Assembly: GCA_002731985.1 (NCBI GenBank)
Contig: PCCT01000065.1
Span: 1-27,966 of the forward strand
Direction: 5' to 3'
Source: Nitrospinota bacterium
GTDB lineage: Bacteria; Nitrospinota; Nitrospinia; Nitrospinales; VA-1
DNA length: 27,966 bases
The notes beneath the pieces were generated by a model, which was not told the origin of the DNA, made no database searches, and saw nothing but the letters and a program-made list of their open reading frames with translations. A program made the translations under genes and the position numbers. Shown here piece after piece: positions 7,929 through 15,936 of this stretch. How positions within the stretch are numbered: position 1 is the first letter of the stretch; the number at the start of each line of letters is the position of its first letter.

Positions 7929-8360
7929 TTACGGTAGGTTTGCAACCGAAGAATTGTAGACAGTCTCAATATTGAGCTGTCCTTCAAGCCCGGCTTCGCG
8001 ATGCACTGCCATGGCCCGCCATTCTTCTGACGATGTCATCGCGGCCATGGCAGCCCTATTCGGATACTCTGCCAGGGCGATTTCGTCCCAAAGGTCGTCC
8101 ACAAGTCCCACGGCGAGCCCTGTAACATCGGCGCTGAAAAAAATCCGTCCTTCAAATTCCTGGATCAGTTGAATGACGGCTCTGCTGTAGATGTCATACG
8201 CTTCCCGTCCGGTCAGGTCGGTTTCCCGGCCATCCCTGTAGACTGCCTTGTCTTTGAACTTCAGCAAATTAACCATCACGATGGGGCCGTCGGGGCCTGG
8301 CCCCATCATTTTTTCCATCTGGCCTGGCTCGGTCGGGTAAATTTGGTTGGTTACTTCCAT
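7929..8360 (-). CDS. DUF1330 family protein
   Basis: This 143-residue single-domain protein matches DUF1330, a dimeric alpha/beta-barrel family. Typical features are the first strand PIVMVNLLKFKD (25-36), GREAYDIYSRAV in the following helix, and the DEIALAEYPNRAAM segment ahead of the final helix (EEWRAMAVHREAGL). The family has no uniform function; known relatives of the fold bind hydrophobic ligands or act on aromatic and quinone-like substrates. The start follows AGGAG. It lies between two GST genes in the operon, and two further DUF1330-like proteins are encoded downstream. Confidence 0.87.
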   Translation of the reverse strand: MEVTNQIYPTEPGQMEKMMGPGPDGPIVMVNLLKFKDKAVYRDGRETDLTGREAYDIYSRAVIQLIQEFEGRIFFSADVTGLAVGLVDDLWDEIALAEYPNRAAMAAMTSSEEWRAMAVHREAGLEGQLNIETVYNSSVANLP

Positions 8361-8407
8361 CTTGATCTCCTGTGCCGTGTTGATCGTGTAAGTGATTGGT
8401 CTTCGCG

Positions 8408-9553
8408 CTAGTTTCTCGGCTGGCCGAGAACTACCCCCAGAAAGCTGGACTTATAAGAATCTTCCGGTGTTGGGTCTCGGGGTAGCTCAAACTGGTGCGC
8501 TATGTTGGAATCGATAATGCCATCGGCATGCAGGGCTTCCAGGCCACCACAGGGTTCAAACAGTTCATCAACGCGTTGCTGATCCTGACTGCTCAGCTTT
8601 CCGAACTCCTCCTGCAACACCTGGCGACAGTACACCCGGTAGTGAGTGGTCTTGGTGTTGTTAAAGGTGAAGGTATCGCCCACATGGTCAAATCGCTGTT
8701 TTCCGTCGCGGAATGCCAACGCATTCTGGTGCAGATAGGGGAGATAATCCCTGGCAACCCGCCCTAGCAAAGGCAACCAGTACCCGGCTTCGGGCCAAAG
8801 CCACTGTTGTTCTGCGGGCAAGCGATGACGCTTCGCATTCCACATTCGCGCTACCCATTCGGTAGTACTGGGGCCGTGTGTACGCATTACGGCAAGCGGT
8901 TCAGGCTCATGGCAGAAATGATTAAGGAATGGGCCGATATAACCGAAGTCGGCGGCGGAGGGATGGCTGCCCAACAGAAAAGGTTGTTCTTCCAACAGGG
9001 GTTCCAGAAATGCCAGTTCGCGAAACAGCATGTCGCGCACATCGCCAGAGTTAGCCTCGGTCATGCCGTCGTCCCAGAGCCATTCCCTGCGTTGTCGGCG
9101 GCCAAACATAAAGCCAGCAAACCGGCGCAATGGCCGAGGCACACCACCTTCGGTTGTTATCAGCCAGCCGGTGGCCCACCGTGCGGCCCGAGGCTCCCAG
9201 CGCCACCACATGGCCGGGCGCCAAAGCCACTCATCAGCGTAGTCCTCCAGCAGCAATGCGATGAATCGCAAAGCCGGGTCAGCAGGCAATATCGGGTTCT
9301 CTGGATAGTGTTGTTCAAACCACTGCAGCATTGTTGTGGTATCAAACAACCACTTATCATCGGCTGTGTTTACCGCCGGGACCTTGTAGAAGCCGGTCTT
9401 CTGCCTGATGGTGTTTAAGACCTGCGGGCTGGGAATGGTGGGCGTGTAAGGAATTCCTTTGTAACGCAGGTAGCTTTCCAGTTTGTTACTGCAAAGCGAG
9501 TAGTGGGGTACATACGCCGTATAAGGTGTATGGGTGTCAGTTGATCGAGTCAC
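8408..9553 (-). CDS. Large GST-like protein with C-terminal extension (A)
   Basis: At 381 residues this is much longer than a normal GST (about 200-230). The N-terminal domain begins with HYSLCSNKLESYLRYKGIPY (17-36), with a Ser or Cys in the usual catalytic place, then the Pro-containing FYKVPAVNT and a WLFDTTTMLQWF site. The helical domain starts with LLLEDYADEWLWRP and includes LLGSHPSAADFGYIGPF. About 100 further residues follow, matched by the neighbour at 9557-10609, so the two are paralogues sharing the extension. Translation begins at GTG (9553-9551), three bases after the TAG of the upstream gene, with no strong binding site of its own. The substrate is unknown. Confidence 0.83.
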   Translation of the reverse strand: MTRSTDTHTPYTAYVPHYSLCSNKLESYLRYKGIPYTPTIPSPQVLNTIRQKTGFYKVPAVNTADDKWLFDTTTMLQWFEQHYPENPILPADPALRFIALLLEDYADEWLWRPAMWWRWEPRAARWATGWLITTEGGVPRPLRRFAGFMFGRRQRREWLWDDGMTEANSGDVRDMLFRELAFLEPLLEEQPFLLGSHPSAADFGYIGPFLNHFCHEPEPLAVMRTHGPSTTEWVARMWNAKRHRLPAEQQWLWPEAGYWLPLLGRVARDYLPYLHQNALAFRDGKQRFDHVGDTFTFNNTKTTHYRVYCRQVLQEEFGKLSSQDQQRVDELFEPCGGLEALHADGIIDSNIAHQFELPRDPTPEDSYKSSFLGVVLGQPRN

Positions 9554-9556
9554 TGT

Positions 9557-10609
9557 CTACACCGACAACGCTGGCAACATGTACGCATCAAGCACACCCA
9601 ATGATCCGAGTACGTTATCTACCGCTGTTCGCTCATCAGGCGACAGCGCGACAATCTCGTTCCTGATATGGCGACGTGATACTTCATTGTATTTCAGGGA
9701 GCGCATTTTTATGGGACCGTCGCCAAGATCGAGCTCACACCACTTCTCACCGGCCGCGAGGGCTTCACGCGATACCTTCAGGAACTGATGATAGGTGTCG
9801 CGCATATGTGCAAAGAAGGGCATGAGGGTTTCCGGCAACTGATCATCCGGCAGGTAGTCATCATCGTCCGTCCGAGCATCAAAAACACGGTTCATGTAAT
9901 CGACCATCTCTGGCGCGCTGGCATCTATCCAACTGCGGGATTCGGGATCAACTTCGATGTGTGCCTTGAACAGACCCGCGAAGCTGAAATCACCCAGGCT
10001 GGCTCGATCTCCCAGGAGGAATCGGTGTTGATTGTAGTGGGATTCTGCATGCTTCATCAGCGATTCAAAGTCCTGGCGAACCGCCTCTGCCTGATCAGGG
10101 CCACAGCCACGATTGGCGCACGCGCGAAGTCCAAAATTGTCTCGCACCATCGTGATCATGTTGGCCGCTTCAACTTCCTCTTCGGGTGTGAGGCCTTCTG
10201 CTACGAACTTGCCGATGTGGTTGGCATAAAAGCCGTTCGCGACGTGCGCAATGTTATCGGGGTAACACCAGCGGCTGGTGATGGCATAACGACCGAACCA
10301 TTCATCCGCCCAGTCTTCCAGCAGGTGTGCCGCGATACGCTGTACCGCTGATGTTGGGAGTATCGGCCGGTCCGGATATTTCGTATGCAGCATCAGGCCG
10401 ATGGGTGTGGTGTCGTGGATGAACCAGCCCTCCGGAGTTTCCAGCCCAGGAATAAAGTGGGTACCCAGGCGCGCTTCCACGTCAGGTCCGGTTTCAGCCG
10501 ATTTCAGCTTGAACTCATAATCCAGTGCAAGGTAGTTCAGCATGGCCTGCAGCTTGCGGGTGAAGTAGCTGTGTTCTCCGCCCCAAAGAATATATTTACC
10601 ATCAAACAC
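9557..10609 (-). CDS. Large GST-like protein with C-terminal extension (B)
   Basis: This 350-residue paralogue of the protein at 8408-9553 shares the GST N-terminal fold (YILWGGEHSYFTRKLQAML), a WFIHDTTPIGLML site, the YPDRPILP stretch, LLEDWADEWFGRY and the helical-domain box FLLGDRASLGDFSF. A C-terminal extension of about 100 residues follows, as in its partner. The start is GTG (10609-10607), whose first G is the last base of the tetR stop TAG, with AAAGGA upstream. Two adjacent paralogues with the same non-standard length may form a heterodimer, but this is inference. Confidence 0.83.
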   Translation of the reverse strand: MFDGKYILWGGEHSYFTRKLQAMLNYLALDYEFKLKSAETGPDVEARLGTHFIPGLETPEGWFIHDTTPIGLMLHTKYPDRPILPTSAVQRIAAHLLEDWADEWFGRYAITSRWCYPDNIAHVANGFYANHIGKFVAEGLTPEEEVEAANMITMVRDNFGLRACANRGCGPDQAEAVRQDFESLMKHAESHYNQHRFLLGDRASLGDFSFAGLFKAHIEVDPESRSWIDASAPEMVDYMNRVFDARTDDDDYLPDDQLPETLMPFFAHMRDTYHQFLKVSREALAAGEKWCELDLGDGPIKMRSLKYNEVSRRHIRNEIVALSPDERTAVDNVLGSLGVLDAYMLPALSV

Positions 10610-11292
10610 TAGCTTTTCCTTTGATCAGTTATCCGTTTGCTTGCACCAACTTCCACGCCAACGGAGAGGCGATCGAGTGCAGCCTCGAACTGCCGCCGTG
10701 CTGCGGCGGTCAGATTCGGTAGGAGGACGGCGAAGTGGTGTTCCACACCCCGTCTCTGATCTTCCGCCGAGAATTCAACATGTCCTTCCGTTTCTCGCAG
10801 GTGGTCCAGCCAGAAACGGGTGACCATGAACAAGGCACGAGCCACAATCTGTAAGTCAGGCACAAACCCCTGCCTAATCATGGATGATCGTTTCATTTTC
10901 AGCAGACTGGCATGGATCTTCTCAATGTCAGCATTCATTGGCTGATTTTGCTGTGGACTGATGGCCTGGTCCTGGTACTGCGCATGATCTCGATAAAGGA
11001 ATCGATAATTCCACCAATCGCTGAGTCCAAACCAGATGGTTTCGACATAGGCGTCAACAAATGAGAATTCCCGCGCGCCCCCACTTCGCCTTTCCAATGC
11101 CTGGGCACGTGCCCGTTGTTCAAGTTCAAAAGCAAGGTCCTTTTTCGTCGCAAAGTGATAGGTGAGGTTGCCCTTGGCAATACCCACCTCTTTGGCGATG
11201 CCGGCAAGAGAAGTTGCGGCATATCCTTGCTCGTTAAAAAGCTTCAGGCTGACTTCAAGAATTCGCTCACGAGTTGTCAGGCGATTGTGCAT
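10609..11292 (-). CDS. TetR-family transcriptional regulator
   Basis: This 227-residue protein has an N-terminal TetR helix-turn-helix domain at about 6-53: TTRERILEVSLKLFNEQGY, then TSLAGIAKEVGIAKGNLTYHF with the recognition helix, and KKDLAFELE. The C-terminal ligand-binding domain is not assignable to a ligand. It is the first gene of the minus-strand operon and is divergent from the TonB-receptor gene, the usual place for a local repressor. A perfect 15-base inverted repeat lies between its likely promoter and its ribosome binding site (GGAG, six bases before ATG), suggesting autoregulation. It probably derepresses one or both arms when the substrate or a metabolite binds. Confidence 0.93.
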   Translation of the reverse strand: MHNRLTTRERILEVSLKLFNEQGYAATSLAGIAKEVGIAKGNLTYHFATKKDLAFELEQRARAQALERRSGGAREFSFVDAYVETIWFGLSDWWNYRFLYRDHAQYQDQAISPQQNQPMNADIEKIHASLLKMKRSSMIRQGFVPDLQIVARALFMVTRFWLDHLRETEGHVEFSAEDQRRGVEHHFAVLLPNLTAAARRQFEAALDRLSVGVEVGASKRITDQRKS

Positions 11293-11302
11293 GGGTTGCT
11301 CC

Positions 11303-11317
11303 GTTACTACGAGTAAC
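11303..11317. promoter_or_regulatory. Perfect inverted repeat before tetR, candidate operator
   Basis: GTTACT-ACG-AGTAAC is a perfect 6-3-6 inverted repeat 10 bases upstream of the tetR ATG, directly before its GGAG. TetR-family repressors usually bind palindromes of 15-20 bases in their own promoter region, so this is the best candidate autoregulatory site. I did not find a second copy in front of the receptor gene. Confidence 0.5.
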
Positions 11318-11441
11318 TATCTGGCGCCAAGAGGCTATTCCTTACTCCAGGGCCCAAGATCTAATTCTCACTCGAATGACCCTATTTGACCAACCTGCCT
11401 CCTGTTCTTGTTTACCATCCAAAAACCGGATCGTCAGGGTG

Positions 11442-11471
11442 TTGACCAGATTAGTACATTTGGCCTATTAT
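11442..11471 (+). promoter_or_regulatory. Probable sigma-70 promoter of the TonB-receptor arm
   Basis: TTGACC (11442-11447) and TATTAT (11466-11471) are separated by 18 bases and lie about 65 bases upstream of the receptor start codon. Each hexamer differs from consensus by one base. This is the best promoter match in the divergent intergenic region. Confidence 0.6.
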
Positions 11472-11487
11472 TAGGTATATCGTCCTA
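11464..11487. promoter_or_regulatory. Interlocked inverted repeats over the receptor -10 box
   Basis: CCTA-TTAT-TAGG (11464-11475) is a perfect inverted repeat overlapping the TATTAT -10 element. Its second arm is itself mirrored by CCTA at 11484-11487 after an eight-base spacer. A regulator bound here would block the polymerase. The half-site differs from the repeat next to tetR, so a second regulator is possible, or the match is chance in AT-rich sequence. Confidence 0.35.
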
Positions 11488-11535
11488 TTTTTCAATTACA
11501 AAACAAACAATGATCGATAAAAAGAGGGACTCACC

Positions 11536-13848
11536 ATGAAGAACTTGAAGGGCGTTGCTACATTCGTTCTGTTCGGAGTCAGCCCATGCATCAGCGCGGC
11601 CGCAACGGCAGACACGGAGTCGCGGGTTATCGAAGAAATTGTCGTCACCGCCCAGAAACGCGCGGAAAGCCTGCAGGAAGTACCCGTGGCGGTGAACGCT
11701 TTTACGGCCACGACGATTGAAGAGGCTGGCATTGGCGATGTAGCCGATCTGGCGAACATGACACCCAGCCTGGGCATCACATCCAACCTGAATCCATTTG
11801 CCACGCGGTTAATGATCCGCGGCGTGGGCACAACGCAGAACGATCCTGCACTTGAGCCTTCTGTTGGCCTGTTTATCGACGGCGTGTTCATGGGCCGCAC
11901 CGGCCTGGGTACAGGCGATCTCACCGATATCGAACGTATTGAAGTACTGCAGGGTCCCCAGGGCACACTCTATGGCAAGAACGCCAATGCCGGCGCCGTC
12001 AGTATCATTACCAGGCGTCCCAACCTGGAGCAGTTTGAGGGTTATGTTGAAGCGTCTGCCGGTGATTACAGCATGAACAAACTGACGGCAGCCGTTTCAG
12101 GGCCACTCTCTGACAACGTCGCTTTTCGACTGTCGGGAAATGTTCACGAGCGTGATGGCTATTACAATAACGCGGGTGTCGACGACCAGAGCGATGTCGA
12201 TGACTGGAACCTTCAGGGGAAACTCCTGTGGCAAGCGTCCGACGACCTCAGCTTTCTGCTACGCGCTGCACGTGTCGAACGTGATACGACCTGTTGTGGC
12301 GCTGATGCCACCCAGAGTCCGATTATGCAGCTTGTACTCGGTATGCAGGGTTTTGCGCCGGATGCAAACGACCCCTACGACTATGATGTGGCCACTAATT
12401 TTCAGGACGCCTTCAGTCAGGAATCTAACCTGGTGTCGCTACATATTGAATATGATCTCGGGTGGGCTTCCTTCACATCGATCACCGCCTGGAACGATTA
12501 CGAATACACCACCAGCACCGACCCTGATCGATCCCAGCTGGACATTTTGAGTATTGTTGATGAGTACTATGAAGGCGACAGTTTCTCGCAGGAACTGCGC
12601 CTGGATGGTTCAATCGCAGACAGCGTCGACTACCAGCTGGGATTGTTCTACTACGAGCAGACAACCCAACGTAGCGATGGTACCCCGTCCGTTTTCGTCG
12701 GCACCGATTTCATCACGGTTGCTGACCTCACCTTATTGCCGATTCTGCAAGCCATGGGCACGCCCTTACCGAGCATTGGTTTCATCGCTCAACCGGGAGA
12801 CTATGCCGCTTACCGGAACGCCTGGGAAAACGAGACCCTGGCGGTTTTCGGTCAGGCCACCTGGCACCTGAGCGAGCGCTGGCACCTGACGGGCGGCATA
12901 CGCTGGACAGACGAAGAAAGAGAGGCAGAGCTGTTCAGTGAGACCATCTCTACAGCCCCACTGGTGCAGTTAACCACTGCTCAGGCGATCATGGGAGGCG
13001 TTCCCCCGGAACAGGCCAGGATTATGGGCATGAGTGCTGCATTCCTCAGCGGGGCTGCCACGCCAATCAACACGACGCTAGACCGCAGCACTGATAATGT
13101 GGACTGGCTCATCAAGCTGGCATTCGATCTGAACGAAAGCAACATGATTTACGCGAGCGCCGCAACAGGACAAAAATCCGGCAACTTTAATGGCGTGGGC
13201 GGTCCGCCCAGCCAGCGTGAGTTCGATGATGAAGAAACCATCAGCTACGAACTGGGACTGAAATCCAGTCTGCTGGATTCAACCCTGCGACTGAATATTG
13301 CCGCCTTCTATTCCGAGATCGAGGACTATCAGTTCCAGGCACAGAATCCCGTCATTGGCACTTTTGTCAGCAACGACGGCGAGATAGAAGTATCCGGCGT
13401 GGACCTTCAGCTGGAAGCAGTGCCTCTGGATAACCTGACGCTGACGGCCGGTCTGCTCTACATGAGCGAATATGAGATCACAAAGGGACCAAGAAAGGGT
13501 GAGGACCTGCCCTATACGGCGGATCTAAGCGGTAACCTCGGTGCAACGCTGGTGTTTCCACTGGCAGACGGCAGCCTTTATTTGCGGGCTGACTACATCT
13601 TCATGGATGACCACCTCACTGGCTCGGCAACGAATGCTGTACCTGACAAGGACATCGACGATCGTGAGCTGTTGAACGTCCGGGTCGGCTGGCGCAACAA
13701 AAACTGGAACATCTCCATCTGGGGCAAGAACCTGACGGACGATGAATATGCGAGTTTTACGCCGGATACGAATCCCATTGGCTTCACGAGTGCCTATTTT
13801 CTCGCGCCGCCAAGAACCTATGGCGCGACATTGCGCTATGATTTCTAA
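11536..13848 (+). CDS. TonB-dependent outer-membrane receptor
   Basis: This 770-residue protein begins with a signal peptide of about 22-25 residues. IEEIVVTAQKR (32-42), the usual start of the plug in this receptor class, follows. The plug domain contains NMTPSLGI, MIRGVGTTQNDPALEPSVGLFIDGV and the IERIEVLQGPQGTLYGKNANAGAVSIIT block (each seen as shorter motifs in order). The beta-barrel runs to a C-terminal Phe in YGATLRYDF, the standard outer-membrane assembly signal. Such receptors import substrates beyond porin size, or hydrophobic ones. Being divergent from tetR and upstream of a dehalogenase, this one probably imports the substrate of the locus rather than iron. Nothing in the sequence identifies the ligand. 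It starts after AGAGGGAC. Confidence 0.94.
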   Translation: MKNLKGVATFVLFGVSPCISAAATADTESRVIEEIVVTAQKRAESLQEVPVAVNAFTATTIEEAGIGDVADLANMTPSLGITSNLNPFATRLMIRGVGTTQNDPALEPSVGLFIDGVFMGRTGLGTGDLTDIERIEVLQGPQGTLYGKNANAGAVSIITRRPNLEQFEGYVEASAGDYSMNKLTAAVSGPLSDNVAFRLSGNVHERDGYYNNAGVDDQSDVDDWNLQGKLLWQASDDLSFLLRAARVERDTTCCGADATQSPIMQLVLGMQGFAPDANDPYDYDVATNFQDAFSQESNLVSLHIEYDLGWASFTSITAWNDYEYTTSTDPDRSQLDILSIVDEYYEGDSFSQELRLDGSIADSVDYQLGLFYYEQTTQRSDGTPSVFVGTDFITVADLTLLPILQAMGTPLPSIGFIAQPGDYAAYRNAWENETLAVFGQATWHLSERWHLTGGIRWTDEEREAELFSETISTAPLVQLTTAQAIMGGVPPEQARIMGMSAAFLSGAATPINTTLDRSTDNVDWLIKLAFDLNESNMIYASAATGQKSGNFNGVGGPPSQREFDDEETISYELGLKSSLLDSTLRLNIAAFYSEIEDYQFQAQNPVIGTFVSNDGEIEVSGVDLQLEAVPLDNLTLTAGLLYMSEYEITKGPRKGEDLPYTADLSGNLGATLVFPLADGSLYLRADYIFMDDHLTGSATNAVPDKDIDDRELLNVRVGWRNKNWNISIWGKNLTDDEYASFTPDTNPIGFTSAYFLAPPRTYGATLRYDF

Positions 13849-13989
13849 GACATCAATGCCAGATGAGACTGGTATGGGATTGTAAGAATCAGATCGCGTC
13901 ATCGCACTTGATGCGAGGTGCACGGCAAAGTGATACTGCGGGGGCTCGCTGCAGGCTAGTAGTGGCCCATTAAATTCAGGAACTGAAAC

Positions 13990-14643
13990 ATGCGTAAGTT
14001 ACTGGTTGGGGTTACCGCTCTACTCTCACTGCCCCTGTGGCTGTTTTTGCTCGCATGGCTGTATCCGAGGCCGGTCGATACCACACCCGCCTGGGTCTTT
14101 GATGGCGACGGCACGGAGATCAATTACTGCGAGCTGCCGGTACTTGATGGCTCGGGCCTGACGTCAAAAGACATCCCGCAGGCCTTTACCCCGGGCTGCG
14201 GCTACACGGTCTTCCCAAAACCCATTCTGCAGGGCTGCACTGAGCCATTGCCCGAAGGCGCACAGGATATTCGTGGTCTGTGGCAGAGCGTTTCTCCGCA
14301 CATGCCGGACCACGTCGAGCGTGTTGAACAGTGTGGTGACCGTGTTGTCGTCACAGCTCACGGTCTTATCCATGATCATTCACCCGACATGCTGTCGAAC
14401 GACGTTTCGCCAAGACAGATCGGTCCTTTCCTGTTTTGCCTGCGCATGTCCCAGGCAACTGCGGTATGGAAAGACAATCAGCTTAACCAGAAGCTTTTTG
14501 GCGGTCCTACTGTCGTGAAACGCTACATCGAGGAGGGCGTGTACAGGTGGGAATACCCGGGAAACGGCATGGTCAAAATGAAGCGCATCTGTAAACTACC
14601 GGAACACGCAAAAACGTCACCAGACCGCAGCCACGCGCTCTAG
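13990..14643 (+). CDS. Six-cysteine membrane-anchored protein of unknown function, right copy
   Basis: This 217-residue paralogue of the protein at 6597-7214 has an N-terminal hydrophobic segment (about 5-24) followed by YPRPVDTT. The conserved blocks are INYCELPVLDGSG, FTPGCGYT, DIRGLW and HVERVEQCGDRVVVTA. Cysteines C47, C70, C83, C115, C150 and C201 align with those of the left copy. The two diverge in the last third, where this one has extra charged and aromatic residues. Predicted location is the periplasm, tethered to the inner membrane. It follows the receptor gene by about 140 bases in the same direction and could act in transfer or binding of the imported compound. That role is inference; I do not recognise the family. 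Confidence 0.75.
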   Translation: MRKLLVGVTALLSLPLWLFLLAWLYPRPVDTTPAWVFDGDGTEINYCELPVLDGSGLTSKDIPQAFTPGCGYTVFPKPILQGCTEPLPEGAQDIRGLWQSVSPHMPDHVERVEQCGDRVVVTAHGLIHDHSPDMLSNDVSPRQIGPFLFCLRMSQATAVWKDNQLNQKLFGGPTVVKRYIEEGVYRWEYPGNGMVKMKRICKLPEHAKTSPDRSHAL

Positions 14644-14677
14644 GGTCAAACCGTAATATCGAATGAGGACAAATGGT

Positions 14678-14746
14678 ATGACACTCACACAACCCCTGCG
14701 CCTCATGGGCGCACCAGGCTCACCCTACACGCGGAGAATGCGATGA
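14678..14746 (+). pseudogene. GST gene stump (22 codons) in front of the dehalogenase
   Basis: An ORF with its own GAGGAC binding site begins at ATG 14678 and encodes LRLMGAPGSPYTRRM among its 22 residues. This is the start of a GST-type thioredoxin domain: first strand, then a catalytic-type Ser-Pro-Tyr loop and the following basic helix. It stops at TGA 14744-14746, overlapping the dehalogenase ATG (14743-14745). The rest of the GST is missing, so an internal deletion probably removed it. The remnant may still be translated and couple to the dehalogenase. It could alternatively be a purpose-built leader peptide, but the GST resemblance argues against that. Confidence 0.6.
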
Positions 14747-15819
14747 AGATTCTGCGAACTCCCGATGCCTGTTTCGAGAATCTGAAGGACTATCCGTTCG
14801 AGCCTCATTACACCAACATCAAAACTGAAGACGGCGATGAACTGCGTATCCATCACATTGACGAAGGTCCGACCGATGGTCCGTTAGTACTCTGCATGCA
14901 TGGCCAGCCCGTGTGGAGTTATCTGTATCGGAAAGTGATTCCTTACCTGAATAAGGCCGGAATGCGCGTGATTGCACCGGACCTGGTGGGCTACGGTAAA
15001 TCCGACAAACCTGCTGCGAGAGAAGACTACAGTTATGAGCGTCAGGTGACTTGGATGGGCGCCTGGCTTGAGGCGAACGACTTTAAAGGCATCACTTTCT
15101 TCGGCCAGGACTGGGGCGGGTTGATCGGGTTACGCCTGATCGTTAATCACCCTGATCGATTTGACCGTGTGGTCATCTCCAATACCGGCCTGCCTCATAA
15201 CCCCGATGTGCCCGACGATATCATCAGGCAGGTGGAGGATTTTCGCGCAAATGCACCCACGCCCAGCCTCATGGCCATGCAGAAGGCCCTCAGTGCTATG
15301 GGGGATAGTGGACATTTCGCGACTCAATTCGCTTATTGGCAGAAGTTCTGCTGGGAAAACGAGGATATGCCCATCGGCTTCATGATGAGCATGACTATGG
15401 AAGCGCGATCGAGCCTGGCCAGCGCATTGAAGTTTTTCCTGCACGATCTTGGCGTACACTCACCATTTCCGACGCCACTTGCCAGAGCCTATGACGCGCC
15501 CTTCCCCGATCCCAGTTTCAAGATGGGGCCGCGGGCGATGCCAAGCCAGGTGCCGTCACTGCCGACTTCGCCCTCGCTACAGCAGCAGGAAAAAGCCTGG
15601 GAGTTTTTCGAGGCGTTTGACAAACCATTTCTTTGTGCGTTTGCTGATAACGATCCGGTTTCTGCTGGTGCGGAGCAAGAATTCCTGAACCACGTACCCG
15701 GCACCAATGGGTTGCCGCACACAACGATCAAGGGCGGGGGTCATTTCGTGCAGGAGAATGCGCCTGACCAGGTCGCCGGCGTCATCATCGACCTGATTCG
15801 ATCAACTCAGGGAGACTAA
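14743..15819 (+). CDS. Haloalkane dehalogenase (alpha/beta-hydrolase, HLD-I-like), right copy
   Basis: This 358-residue second dehalogenase shares the architecture of the one at 4634-5677. HGQPVWSYLYRK is at 53-64 and APDLVGYGKSDKP at 78-90. The nucleophile is D123 in GQDWGG with the halide-type W124. The likely acid is D304 (FADNDP) and the base H334 (GGGHFVQE). The cap region (about 150-270) differs clearly from the left copy and includes a Met-rich stretch around 213-220, so the substrate pocket is probably different. The ATG overlaps the stop of the GST stump (ATGA), indicating coupled translation. It belongs to the plus-strand arm led by the TonB receptor. Confidence 0.87.
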   Translation: MKILRTPDACFENLKDYPFEPHYTNIKTEDGDELRIHHIDEGPTDGPLVLCMHGQPVWSYLYRKVIPYLNKAGMRVIAPDLVGYGKSDKPAAREDYSYERQVTWMGAWLEANDFKGITFFGQDWGGLIGLRLIVNHPDRFDRVVISNTGLPHNPDVPDDIIRQVEDFRANAPTPSLMAMQKALSAMGDSGHFATQFAYWQKFCWENEDMPIGFMMSMTMEARSSLASALKFFLHDLGVHSPFPTPLARAYDAPFPDPSFKMGPRAMPSQVPSLPTSPSLQQQEKAWEFFEAFDKPFLCAFADNDPVSAGAEQEFLNHVPGTNGLPHTTIKGGGHFVQENAPDQVAGVIIDLIRSTQGD

Positions 15820-15821
15820 CG

Positions 15822-15878
15822 GTGACAATCTATCTCTACTGTTCCTATGCTTCCCTGTGCGCCCACAGCCCTTTATGA
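15822..15878 (+). other. Short ORF after the dehalogenase, possible gene stump
   Basis: A GTG codon (15822) lies seven bases after GGAG and two bases past the dehalogenase stop. It opens an 18-codon frame encoding IYLYCSYASLCAHSPL, ending at TGA 15876-15878. The placement of the binding site is what a real coupled gene start would show. The residues vaguely recall the first strand and loop of a GST, but this is too short to claim. It may be a second gene stump or chance. Confidence 0.25.
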
Positions 15879-15936
15879 CGTTGCACTCAGATGCCCGAGT
15901 AAAAAGTGCAAGTAATAACTGGGTTTGTTGTCGATC

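Noticed and set aside
9030..9418. Open frames opposite the large GST-like gene
   Set aside because: They overlap a gene with clear GST domain motifs and show no family features.
13902..13916. Inverted repeat TCGCA-CTTGA-TGCGA after the TonB receptor gene, considered as a terminator
   Set aside because: Short stem and no T-tract; the next gene continues in the same direction, so termination is not required.
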